Position numbers and translations under genes: made by a program
In this document: piece after piece, positions 28,338 through 35,925 of the stretch
Numbering within the stretch: position 1 is the first letter of the stretch
Layout: every line of letters begins with the position of its first letter
From: Thermoactinospora rubra
GTDB taxonomy: Bacteria > Actinomycetota > Actinomycetes > Streptosporangiales > Streptosporangiaceae
NCBI RefSeq assembly: GCF_002093975.1
Contig: NZ_MSZZ01000025.1
Span: forward strand, 124,001 to 188,000
Direction: 5' to 3'
Length of the DNA stretch: 64,000 bases
The notes under the pieces: model-generated
Seen by the model: only the letters and a program-made list of their open reading frames with translations
Databases searched by the model: none
Told to the model about the DNA's origin: nothing

Positions 28338-29222
28338 TCATGAGGCGGCCCCGCGCAGGAGCGAGCGGAGGAGGCGCGCCGTCTCCGCCGGGGTGCGCCC
28401 GACGCTGACGCCCACGGCTTCCAGGGCCTCCTTCTTGGCCTGGGCGGTCCCCGAGGAGCCGGAGACGATCGCGCCCGCGTGGCCCATGGTCTTGCCCTCG
28501 GGCGCCGTGAAGCCCGCCACATAGGCGACCACCGGCTTGGTGACGTGGGCGGCGATGTGGGCGGCGGCCCGCTCCTCCGCGTCGCCGCCGATCTCGCCGA
28601 TCATGACGATCGCGTCCGTCCCCGGGTCGTCCTGGAAGGCCTGCAGGCAGTCGATGTGCGTCGTCCCGACGACCGGGTCGCCGCCGATGCCCACGCACGT
28701 GGAGAAGCCGAGGTCGCGCAGCTCGTACATGAGCTGGTAGGTCAGCGTCCCCGACTTGGACACCAGCCCGATGCGGCCCGCGCCGGTGATGTCCGCCGGG
28801 ATGATGCCCGCCGAGGACTGCCCGGGGCTGATCAGCCCGGGGCAGTTGGGCCCGATGATCCGCGTGCGCCCGGCGGCCAGGGCCCGCAGCCGGATGGAGT
28901 CGTGGACGGGCACGCCCTCGGTGATGACCACGCACAGCGGAACCGCCGCCTCGATCGCCTCCTCCACGGCGGCGCGCGTGAACCGGGGCGGGACGAACAC
29001 CACCGACACGTCCGCGCCGGTCTCCGCCACCGCCTCGGCGACCGAGCCGAACACCGGCACCCGTCGCTCGCCGAAGTCCACCGCCTGCCCGCCCTTGCCC
29101 GGCGTCACCCCGGCCACCACGTCGGTGCCCGCCGCGAGCATGCGGGCGGTGTGCCGGGTGCCCTCGGCGCCGGTCATGCCCTGGACCAGCACCCTGCTGT
29201 CCTTGGTGAGGAAGATCGCCAT
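28338..29222 (-). CDS. sucD: Succinyl-CoA synthetase alpha subunit (ADP-forming type)
   Basis: A 294-residue alpha subunit that carries the phosphohistidine intermediate (GHAGAIVSGSSG, about 245) and the CoA-binding Rossmann fold (VLVQGMTGAEGTRHT at the start, IIGPNCPGLISPG about 123). It would form succinyl-CoA (or another dicarboxylyl-CoA) from ATP, CoA and acid together with SucC. ATG overlaps the sucC stop. Its place in a glyoxylate operon rather than with TCA genes suggests a dedicated role, such as providing a CoA donor for oxalate activation or acting like malate-CoA ligase; this is inference. Confidence 0.87.
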   Translation of the reverse strand: MAIFLTKDSRVLVQGMTGAEGTRHTARMLAAGTDVVAGVTPGKGGQAVDFGERRVPVFGSVAEAVAETGADVSVVFVPPRFTRAAVEEAIEAAVPLCVVITEGVPVHDSIRLRALAAGRTRIIGPNCPGLISPGQSSAGIIPADITGAGRIGLVSKSGTLTYQLMYELRDLGFSTCVGIGGDPVVGTTHIDCLQAFQDDPGTDAIVMIGEIGGDAEERAAAHIAAHVTKPVVAYVAGFTAPEGKTMGHAGAIVSGSSGTAQAKKEALEAVGVSVGRTPAETARLLRSLLRGAAS

Positions 29223-30343
29223 CACGCACCTGCCGCGAGTCTGGCCGCCAGCTCGGCGGCGCCGTCCATGGTGTGGACCTGACGGACCGCCGGGTGCCGG
29301 GCGTCGCTGAGGATGCGCCGCCCTGCCTCGGCGTTGTTGCCGTCGAGCCGTACGACGATGGGCCGGGCCGTCCCCCGTTCCCCCAGCTGGGCCAGCGCGC
29401 CGACGATGCCGGTGGCCACCGCGTCGCAGGCGGTGATGCCGCCGAAGACGTTGACCAGCACGCACCGCACGCCGGGGTCGGACAGGATGATCTCCAGCCC
29501 GTCGGCCATGACCTGGGCCGAGGCGCCGCCGCCGATGTCGAGGAAGTTCGCCGGGGCCGCCCCGGCCAGGGCGACGACGTCGAGCGTGCTCATCACGAGC
29601 CCCGCGCCGTTGCCGATCACCCCCACGGCGCCGTCGAGCTTGACGTAGTTCAGGCCCTTGGCCCTGGCCCGGTCCTCCAGGCCGCCGGTCCGCTCGGGCG
29701 GGTCCCAGGAGTGGCGGAAGGCCGCGTTGTCGTCCAGCGTGACCTTGCCGTCGAGCGCGACGATGCGCTGGTCGGTGGTGCAGACGAGCGGGTTGACCTC
29801 CACGAGCAGCGCGTCCTCGGCCACCATCGCCCGCCACAGGCGTTCCAGCACCTCCGCCGCCGCCTCCGGCAGCCCCGCCTTGCCGGCGAGCAGCCGCCCG
29901 TCCACCCCGGCCAGCGGGTCGACCGGCATCCTGACCAGCGCCTCGGGGTGGGTGGCCGCCACCTCCTCGACGTCCATGCCGCCCTGGCCGGACACCATGG
30001 CCAGGAAGCCGCCCGCCGCCCGGTCGACGAGGAAGGCGGCGTAGTACTCCTCGAACGGCACGGTGGCCGCCTCCACCAGCACCGAGCGGGCGGTGTGGCC
30101 CTTGATGTCCATGCCGAGCACGCGGGCCGCCTCCTCCTCGGCGGCGGCCGGCCCGGGAGCGGGCCTGATCCCGCCCGCCTTGCCCCGTCCGCCGGTCTTC
30201 ACCTGGGCCTTGACGACGACGGGGGTGGCCAGCTCGGCCGCGATCGCGCGGGCCTCGGCGGGATTGGAGGCGACCCCGCCGGGCGGGACCGGGATCGCGT
30301 GACGTCGGAAGAGCTCCTTGGCTTGGTACTCGTACAGGTCCAT
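29222..30343 (-). CDS. sucC: Succinyl-CoA synthetase beta subunit
   Basis: A 373-residue ATP-grasp subunit: MDLYEYQAKELFRRHAIPVP at the N-terminus, VVKAQVKTGGRGKAGGI (nucleotide site, about 45), LLVEVNPLV (metal site, about 190) and VNVFGGITACDAVATGIV (about 310) are as in SucC. A strong AAAGGAGG is five bases before ATG. It is the first gene of a six-gene operon that runs to the aldehyde dehydrogenase. The palindromic operator at 30361-30374 lies 18-31 bases upstream of the start codon. Confidence 0.9.
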   Translation of the reverse strand: MDLYEYQAKELFRRHAIPVPPGGVASNPAEARAIAAELATPVVVKAQVKTGGRGKAGGIRPAPGPAAAEEEAARVLGMDIKGHTARSVLVEAATVPFEEYYAAFLVDRAAGGFLAMVSGQGGMDVEEVAATHPEALVRMPVDPLAGVDGRLLAGKAGLPEAAAEVLERLWRAMVAEDALLVEVNPLVCTTDQRIVALDGKVTLDDNAAFRHSWDPPERTGGLEDRARAKGLNYVKLDGAVGVIGNGAGLVMSTLDVVALAGAAPANFLDIGGGASAQVMADGLEIILSDPGVRCVLVNVFGGITACDAVATGIVGALAQLGERGTARPIVVRLDGNNAEAGRRILSDARHPAVRQVHTMDGAAELAARLAAGA

Positions 30344-30360
30344 GCGAGCCTCCTTTGTAG

Positions 30361-30374
30361 ACGGTATACCGTAT
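30361..30374. promoter_or_regulatory. Palindromic operator ATACCGTAT upstream of sucC
   Basis: ACGGTATACCGT (30361-30372) is a perfect 12-base palindrome and contains the start of ATACCGTAT (30366-30374), the core shared with the other units of the island. On the minus strand TATACC may be the -10 with TAGACG 17 bases before it, so a bound regulator would block the sucC promoter. Confidence 0.6.
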
Positions 30375-30422
30375 GGAGTATCCGCCGTCTAGGTCTCGAC
30401 AGGTGCCGGTGTTCTGGATATT

Positions 30423-30435
30423 CCATACAGTATGG
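30423..30435. promoter_or_regulatory. Palindromic operator CCATACAGTATGG at the transporter start
   Basis: A perfect 13-base palindrome centred on A30429 with the ATACAGTAT core (30425-30433). It includes the ATG of the transporter gene (30432), so that transcript is either leaderless or starts from a weakly defined site. A TCGACA hexamer at 30396-30401 could be a -35. Confidence 0.6.
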
Positions 30436-31799
30436 AGAATGCAGAAACGCTGACCCCTGTCCGTGACTGGCGTGGCCGCACGTACCTCGTCGGCCCCGTC
30501 CCCGCCGATCGCCGCCGCCTGTTCTGGCTGGCCTGGGCCGCCATGGCCGCCATCGGCCCCTTGCAGTACGGCTACGCCGCGCTGCTCACGCGCGACCGCC
30601 CGGGCCTGGCGACGCTGGCCGCCTGGATCCTGTGCCAGGCCGTGACCGCGCTGCCCGCCCTGCACCTGGTACGGCGCGGCCGCCTGGGCGTGCGCACCGC
30701 GCTGGCCGCCGGAGCCGTGCTGAGCGCCCTGGGCCTGGCGACGCTGGCCGTCGCCACGAGCACACCCGGGAGCTTCACTTTCGGCACACCCGGGAGCTTC
30801 ACTTCCGGCACGCCCGCCATCGTCACGGCGGACGCCGGCCTCCCCGCCTCCAGCCTCGCCGCCGCAAGCCTGGAGCCCGGCTCCCTCCTCCTCACCCTCC
30901 TCGGCTACGCCGTCCTCGGAGGTCTCGGCGCGGGCCTGGTCTACGCCGTGTGCACCGAGGTGATCGCCGCCTGGCACCCCGAGCGGCCCGCGACCCGCGT
31001 GGGGCTCGTCACGGGCGCGTTCGGCTACGGCGCGCTGCCCGTCGTCGTCTGGGCCGGCCTCGACCCGGCGACCCTCCCCCTGGCCTTCGCCACGGCCGCG
31101 GTCATCGCCGCCCTCGCCGTCGGCGCGGCCGCCCGGGCGCTGCGCCTCCCGCCGCCCCGCTGGTGGCCGGACACCGTGGATCCCCGCCGCCACGCCCTGG
31201 ACCCGTCGATCCTGCGCAGGACGCCCTCCGCCGTGCGCCAGTTCTCCCTCGCCGCGGCGCTCCGCACGCCCGCGCTCGCCGTCCTGGCCGGGATCCTCGT
31301 GTGCGCGGGCGCCGTGTCGATCTTCGACGTCGTCGCCGTCGCGGCCACCGGCGCCTGGGGCCCGCTCGCCCTCCTCATCGCGCTCAACGGCGCGGGCAGG
31401 GCGCTGGCCATGCGCTGGTCCGAGGCGTGGGGCCGCAAGCGCGTCCTGGCCGCCGTGCTGGCGCTGCTCGCCCTCGGCCAGCCGCTGCTGGCCGCCGGCC
31501 TGTCCGCGCCCCCGCTGCTGTGGGCGGGAGCGGTGGCCGCCGGGCTCGGCGGCGGCTCGTTCTATCCCCTGGTGGCCAGCCTCGTGCGCGACTTCTTCGG
31601 CGTCGAGCAGGTGGGCCGCATCCACGCCGTCGTCTACAGCGCCAAGGCTGCCGCCGGGATCGCCGCAGCCGCGCTCGCGGCGCTGTCCCTGGCCGCGCCC
31701 GCCCCGGCCCTCCTCGCGGCGGCGCTGGTGGCCGTGCTTCCCGCCGTGGCCAGCACGCGCCTGCGAGCCCCCGGCCGGCCCGCCACCATCCCCGTGTGA
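30432..31799 (+). CDS. MFS transporter, OFA (oxalate/formate antiporter) type
   Basis: A 455-residue integral membrane protein with about twelve hydrophobic helices. The late segment GGGSFYPLVASLVRDFFG followed by VGRIHAVVYSAKAAAG is typical of the oxalate:formate antiporter family, and YGYAALLTRDRPG near the start also fits. It would exchange oxalate for formate or import a related acid. Residues 111-126 are a doubled TPGSFT(F/S)G in a loop between helices, caused by a 24-base tandem repeat. The chosen ATG lies inside an operator palindrome and has no ribosome site. Context with Frc and ThDP-lyase genes supports the substrate, which is still inferred. Confidence 0.75.
   Translation: MENAETLTPVRDWRGRTYLVGPVPADRRRLFWLAWAAMAAIGPLQYGYAALLTRDRPGLATLAAWILCQAVTALPALHLVRRGRLGVRTALAAGAVLSALGLATLAVATSTPGSFTFGTPGSFTSGTPAIVTADAGLPASSLAAASLEPGSLLLTLLGYAVLGGLGAGLVYAVCTEVIAAWHPERPATRVGLVTGAFGYGALPVVVWAGLDPATLPLAFATAAVIAALAVGAAARALRLPPPRWWPDTVDPRRHALDPSILRRTPSAVRQFSLAAALRTPALAVLAGILVCAGAVSIFDVVAVAATGAWGPLALLIALNGAGRALAMRWSEAWGRKRVLAAVLALLALGQPLLAAGLSAPPLLWAGAVAAGLGGGSFYPLVASLVRDFFGVEQVGRIHAVVYSAKAAAGIAAAALAALSLAAPAPALLAAALVAVLPAVASTRLRAPGRPATIPV
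30761..30808 (+). repeat. 24-base direct tandem repeat inside the transporter gene
   Basis: Two copies of a 24-base unit beginning CACACCCGGGAGCTTCACTT (30761-30784 and 30785-30808) differ at one base and encode TPGSFTFG and TPGSFTSG. It keeps the frame and lengthens a loop. Confidence 0.85.
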
Positions 31800-31832
31800 C
31801 GAGGCTCACCGGGCGGAGGCCCTCTGGTTCTC

Positions 31833-31846
31833 GGTATGCTGTACGC
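31833..31846. promoter_or_regulatory. Degenerate copy of the island operator before the GntR gene
   Basis: GGTATGCTGTACGC contains ATGCTGTAC (31836-31844), two mismatches from ATAC-N-GTAT. Its place about 40 bases before the GntR start would allow autoregulation. Confidence 0.35.
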
Positions 31847-31882
31847 AGTCGACGACAAACCGTTATCTGGAGCCGTGAAGCC

Positions 31883-32614
31883 ATGCTGGTGTCGGATCGG
31901 GCCACCGCCAAGATTCCCCGCCCCGCCACGCTCAGGGAGAGCGTCATCGAGGCCATCCAGGAGCTGATCGTCTCCCGCCAGCTCAAGCCCGGCCAGCACC
32001 TGGTGGAGAGCGAGCTGGCCGAGCTGCTCGGCGTCTCGCGCCAGCCCGTGCGCGAGGCCCTCCAGCAGCTCAGCACCGAGGGCTGGGTCGACCTGCACCC
32101 CGGTCAGGGCGCGTTCGTGCACGTCCCCACGCTGGAGGAGGCCGACCAGCTGCTCGCCGTACGAGCGCTGCTGGAGACCGAGTCCGCGCGCCTGGCCGCA
32201 CAGAACGCCGACGCCGAGGGCGTCAAGCGGCTGCGCGAGCTGTGCGCGCGCGGCATCGCGGCGGTGGAGGCCGACGACGTCGAGGCCGCCGTGGCGACCA
32301 ACTCCGAGCTGCACGCCCTGGTCACCGCGCTGTCGGGCAACAAGGTGCTGGCCGAGCTGGCGGCGCAGGTGGCGCGCCGCGTGCGCTGGTACCACACGCC
32401 CGTGGCCCGCCAGCGCGGCATGACGTCCTGGCAGGAGCACGCGGCGCTGATCGACGCCATCGAGGCGGGCGACGCCGCCCGGGCGGCGCAGATCATGCGC
32501 GAGCACACCGAGCACACCCGCGCCTCCTACATGGAGCAGCGGGCCGCCGAGCCGGTCGAGCCGGCCCCCAAGCCGGTACGGCGCCGCCGCCCGCGCGTCG
32601 TGTCGGAAAGCTGA
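31883..32614 (+). CDS. FadR/FCD-type GntR transcriptional regulator
   Basis: A 243-residue repressor or activator. An N-terminal winged helix (LKPGQHLVESELAELLGV then SRQPVREALQQL, about 37-66) binds DNA; the C-terminal FCD domain (about 90-215) has the metal/ligand histidines seen in the family (NSELHALV, WQEHAALID, MREHTEHT). FCD proteins sense small carboxylic acids. As the only regulator gene in the island it is the natural candidate to bind the ATAC-N-GTAT palindromes at the surrounding unit starts. The C-terminal tail is basic (RRRRPR). Ligand (oxalate, oxalyl-CoA, glyoxylate or formate) is unknown. Confidence 0.88.
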   Translation: MLVSDRATAKIPRPATLRESVIEAIQELIVSRQLKPGQHLVESELAELLGVSRQPVREALQQLSTEGWVDLHPGQGAFVHVPTLEEADQLLAVRALLETESARLAAQNADAEGVKRLRELCARGIAAVEADDVEAAVATNSELHALVTALSGNKVLAELAAQVARRVRWYHTPVARQRGMTSWQEHAALIDAIEAGDAARAAQIMREHTEHTRASYMEQRAAEPVEPAPKPVRRRRPRVVSES

Positions 32615-32707
32615 CGGCCCCGGGCGCTTGACAGTCCGTTCACATGAGGCCGCTTGCGGCGAAACACCTCGGGTAGAGGATGGCGGCGATGGGAGGTGAA
32701 CAAGGTC

Positions 32708-32881
32708 ATGAAAGCGTTCTTCCGCTTTCTGTGCGGTGATCCCGCGGGCTCCCCGGCGGACGGCCGCGGCGTCGGGCTGGGCCTGACGGCGGCGCTGCGC
32801 AAGCACTGGTCGGCGGACGAGGCCGACCGCTACCTGCGCAGGTGGGCGGCCGGCGTCTCGGAGATGAGCCGCGAGCGGTGA
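32708..32881 (+). CDS. Small hypothetical protein (57 residues)
   Basis: MKAFFRFLCGDPAGSPADGR starts at ATG 32708 with GGGAGGTGA about eight bases upstream; the longer in-frame start at 32654 would read through that ribosome site. The second half (LTAALRKHWSADEADRYLRR) looks like one amphipathic helix rich in Trp, Arg and acidic residues. I do not recognise the family. A TTGACA hexamer at 32628-32633 may belong to its promoter, though no fitting -10 was found. It is convergent with the terC gene. Confidence 0.55.
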   Translation: MKAFFRFLCGDPAGSPADGRGVGLGLTAALRKHWSADEADRYLRRWAAGVSEMSRER

Positions 32882-32899
32882 CGCGCCCGCGGCCGCACC

Positions 32900-33882
32900 T
32901 CAGCGGTCCGCCGGCTCGGAGACCGGCTCGCGCTTGGCAGTCTTGGCGTCCCTGGCCGACTTGAGCAGGCTCAGCACGGTGGTCACCGCCAGCGTGCCGA
33001 CGATCACCCCCAGCGAGACGGCGATGGGGATCTCCGGCGCCCACGAGACCCGTCGTGGTGCAGCGCCTCCAGCACGAGCTTGACCCCGATGAAGGCGAGC
33101 ACCACCGACAGGCCCTTGCTGAGGTAGACCAGCCGGTCCAGCAGGCCGCCGATGAGGAAGAACAGCTGCCGCAGGCCCATCAGCGCGAAGGCGTTGGCGG
33201 TGAACACCAGGTAGGGCTCCTTGGTCAGGCCGAAGATGGCCGGGATGGAGTCCAGCGCGAACAGCAGGTCGGTGGTCCCGATGGCGACCATGACGATCAG
33301 CATCGGCGTCACCATCCGCCGCCCGAGGTGCCGCACGGTCATCCGGGCGCCGTGGTAGCCGTCGGTGGTCGGCAGCACCCGCCGTACGGCACGCAGCGCG
33401 AGGTTCTCCGAGAACTCGGCCTCCTCCTCTTCGTGCCCGATGAGCTTCCAGGCCGTGTAGATGAGGAACGCGCCGAACACGTAGAACAGCCAGTCGAAGC
33501 GCGCGACCGCCTCGGCGCCGGCGGCGATGAACGCCCCGCGCATGACCAGCGCCATGACGATGCCGATGAGCAGCACCTTCTGCCGGTACCGCCGCGGCAC
33601 CTGGAACCTGCTCATGATCAGCAGGAACACGAACAGGTTGTCCACGCTGAGGGAGTACTCGGTGATCCATCCGGCGAAGAACTCCCCGCCGGCCGAAGGG
33701 CCGGACAGCAGCAGGACGCCTACGCCGAAGGCGATCGCCAGGCCGACGTAGAACGACACCCAGGCGACGCACTCCCTGAAGCCCGGCTCGCGGGGGTTGC
33801 GGGCGACGAGGTAGAAGTCCAGGGCCAGGACGAGGCAGAAGCCCCCGATCGTGGCCAGCCAGACCCAGGCGGGCAGGTCCAT
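32900..33882 (-). pseudogene. TerC-family membrane protein, apparent frameshift near the C-terminus
   Basis: Residues 1-279 from ATG 33882 give a typical TerC protein (hydrophobic helices, SVDNLFVFLLIMSRFQVP, ALDSIPAIFGLTKEPYLVF). In this frame it stops at 33004 after an alien basic tail. In another frame, from about 33046 to the stop at 32900, the expected ending continues: SWAPEIPIAVSLGVIVGTLA and a final cytoplasmic tail. A two-base excess, GA within GAGA at 33045-33048, explains the shift; joining the frames gives about 326 residues, the normal length. It may be a sequencing error, a recent mutation or an expressed truncated form missing the last helix. TerC proteins move metal ions, Mn(II) in several bacteria. 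It is the last gene after the Nramp-like transporter. Confidence 0.75.
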
Positions 33883-33886
33883 GCGG

Positions 33887-34348
33887 TCATCTCCTTGCGT
33901 GCCGTACGTAGGTCTCCAGCAGCGCGGCGGCCGGCGGGTTGGCCGTGGCCCGGCGGATCAGCCAGCGCGGCATGAGGCGTTCGTGCAGCCAGACGAACCC
34001 GATCGCGAAGCCCAGGGCGACCATGGCCTGGTAGGCCAGGAAGGCCGGCACGCCGTCGGCCGGCCCCTGGCCGGTGAGGAGTTCCTGAGCGAGTCGCGAC
34101 ATCGGGAAGGCGGCCATCCAGTACAGCCCGACAGGGCCGAAGGCGCCCGGCCGGAACACTCCCCTGCCCAGCAGCATGCCGTACATGCCGCCGAAGAGGG
34201 CCAGGGGCACGGCCAGGGCGAGGGCCGACAGGCCGGCCACGCCGGTGGGCTGCCCCGCGAGCAGGGTCAGCCCACCGGCCATGGCGCCGGCGCCGGCTCC
34301 GATCGACGCCCCCGGGAGGGCGAGCTCGAGGCGGTGCCGGGCCGTCAT
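33887..34348 (-). CDS. Small integral membrane protein
   Basis: A 153-residue protein of unknown family with four hydrophobic segments (SIGAGAGAMAGGLTLLAG, LSALALAVPLALFGGMYGML, FGPVGLYWMAAFPMS and AYQAMVALGFAIGFVW) and a basic C-terminus. Its ATG overlaps the stop of the Nramp-like gene (ATGA), and it ends four bases before terC, so the three are one transcript. It may be an accessory subunit of the transporter; this rests on context only. Confidence 0.6.
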   Translation of the reverse strand: MTARHRLELALPGASIGAGAGAMAGGLTLLAGQPTGVAGLSALALAVPLALFGGMYGMLLGRGVFRPGAFGPVGLYWMAAFPMSRLAQELLTGQGPADGVPAFLAYQAMVALGFAIGFVWLHERLMPRWLIRRATANPPAAALLETYVRHARR

Positions 34349-35853
34349 CAGCCCACGACCACGCCGTAGGCGAACAGGCTGTACAGGAGCATGCCCAGGT
34401 AGAAGACCGCGCCCGCGCCGATGATGACGTTGGTCCACCAGCGCGGCCGGATCGGCTTGGGCAGCATCCTGTTGTTGACCAGCAGCAGCGTCACGCAGTA
34501 GGCGCCCATGGCGAAGGTGGACAGGAACGCCAGCGTGTCGAGGATGCCGCTGGGGCCGTCGGCGGGGCCGAACAGCAGGATGAGGATGCCGAAGACGATC
34601 ACGCCCCAGAGGAAGGCCGCGTACAGGTGCGACATCTTCAGCTTCTTGGCCCCGGGGACGAAGTTGTAGGTCATGTCGGCCTGGCCGCGCGAGAAGGAGT
34701 CGAACAGGCCGAGGGTGGCGTTGAGGCCGATGAGCGCGATGAACCCGAGGAAGATCACGCCCAGGACCGAGCTGCCCGCCGAGGAGACCGCGTCGGCCAT
34801 GGCGGTCAGCGCGACCTCGCGGTCCTCGTTGCGGATGACCTCGCGCACCGCCGGGTTCTGCCGGACCGCCGCCTGGGCGATGACCGTGAACGAGATCGTC
34901 ACCAGCATGGTGACGCCCCAGAACAGCAGCAGCGCGTCGAAGGTGACCCAGCGCCGCCAGCCCTTCCACTTGGCCATCTCGGCGGGGTCGTCGGTGTCGA
35001 ACATGAACCCGCGCGAGGGCATGGCCTCCTCCTCGCCCGCGTGGCGCAGGCCGCGGATGCGCGGGATGTGGACGCCCATGCCCGCGCCCGAGTCGCGCAG
35101 GTGGAGGGTGTACCACATCTGCTGCATGCCGGACGGCCCGGCGAAGGCGCAGGCCCCGACGATGACCGGGAACCACGCCGCCGACATCGCCTCGGGCGGC
35201 AGGTAGCCGAAGGCGAACATGCCGGTGATCGTGTCGACCACGTCGCCCCAGGAGCCGACCATCGCGGCGACGACGGCGGTGCCGAGGACCAGCGTGCCGA
35301 TCAGCAGCGACAGGACGTTCTCCAGCACGTTGTAGATGACCTTCGCCAGGCTGAAGACCACCCCGACGAGGATGAGCCCCGCGACCGCCGTCACCGTCCA
35401 GGGGATGCCGGTGATCTCCTCGAAGGCCGCCGCCCCCGCCGACAGGTGTCCCGGCCAGATGTAGACCAGGACCGCCACGGCGAAGAAGAACCACATCAGC
35501 GGCTTGAACACCCTGGCCGCGCCGGTGAAGATGCTCTCGCCCGTGGCCATGGCGTAGCGGGCCATCTCCAGCATGACCACGGCCTGGAGGGTGACGCCGA
35601 TCAGGAACAGCCAGCGGATCTCGGGCCCGAACAGCAGCACCAGCCGTGGCCACATGTACGACTCCCCCATCCCCACACCGAGGGCGACGAGGAAGACGGT
35701 GGGCCCCAGAAGGTGCACCGAGGGAGGCGCGTCGGGGAGTTTCCTGATGGGCATCGGCTCCAGCCGGCCCGCTTTCCACACTCGTTCGTCTGTGCTCGGT
35801 TGTCCTGCGCCCGGCGGCGCGGTCGCCGCCGCCGGTGGTTTCGATGTGTCCAC
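34348..35853 (-). CDS. Nramp-like / APC-superfamily transporter
   Basis: A 501-residue membrane protein with a polar N-terminus (1-45) and about eleven helices. GPTVFLVALGVGMGESYMWP in the first helix resembles the unwound substrate-binding helix of Nramp metal transporters, but the DPGN metal-binding motif is not present, so metal specificity is doubtful. A large cytoplasmic loop (about 260-300) is rich in charged residues. In the operon with the oxalate CoA enzymes it may import metal ions or metal-oxalate, or oxalate itself. Only 72 bases separate it from the acyl-CoA synthetase upstream. Confidence 0.65.
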   Translation of the reverse strand: MDTSKPPAAATAPPGAGQPSTDERVWKAGRLEPMPIRKLPDAPPSVHLLGPTVFLVALGVGMGESYMWPRLVLLFGPEIRWLFLIGVTLQAVVMLEMARYAMATGESIFTGAARVFKPLMWFFFAVAVLVYIWPGHLSAGAAAFEEITGIPWTVTAVAGLILVGVVFSLAKVIYNVLENVLSLLIGTLVLGTAVVAAMVGSWGDVVDTITGMFAFGYLPPEAMSAAWFPVIVGACAFAGPSGMQQMWYTLHLRDSGAGMGVHIPRIRGLRHAGEEEAMPSRGFMFDTDDPAEMAKWKGWRRWVTFDALLLFWGVTMLVTISFTVIAQAAVRQNPAVREVIRNEDREVALTAMADAVSSAGSSVLGVIFLGFIALIGLNATLGLFDSFSRGQADMTYNFVPGAKKLKMSHLYAAFLWGVIVFGILILLFGPADGPSGILDTLAFLSTFAMGAYCVTLLLVNNRMLPKPIRPRWWTNVIIGAGAVFYLGMLLYSLFAYGVVVG

Positions 35854-35925
35854 CTACGGACCTCCTGGGGGGTGGTGGTTGTTCCTCGTGAGCTGCCCCG
35901 ATGTGCCCCCTCGCCTGCGTCGGCT

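Noticed and set aside
28338..30343. Firm assignment as malate-CoA ligase of a serine cycle
   Set aside because: No malyl-CoA lyase, serine-glyoxylate aminotransferase or methanol dehydrogenase gene is present in the window.
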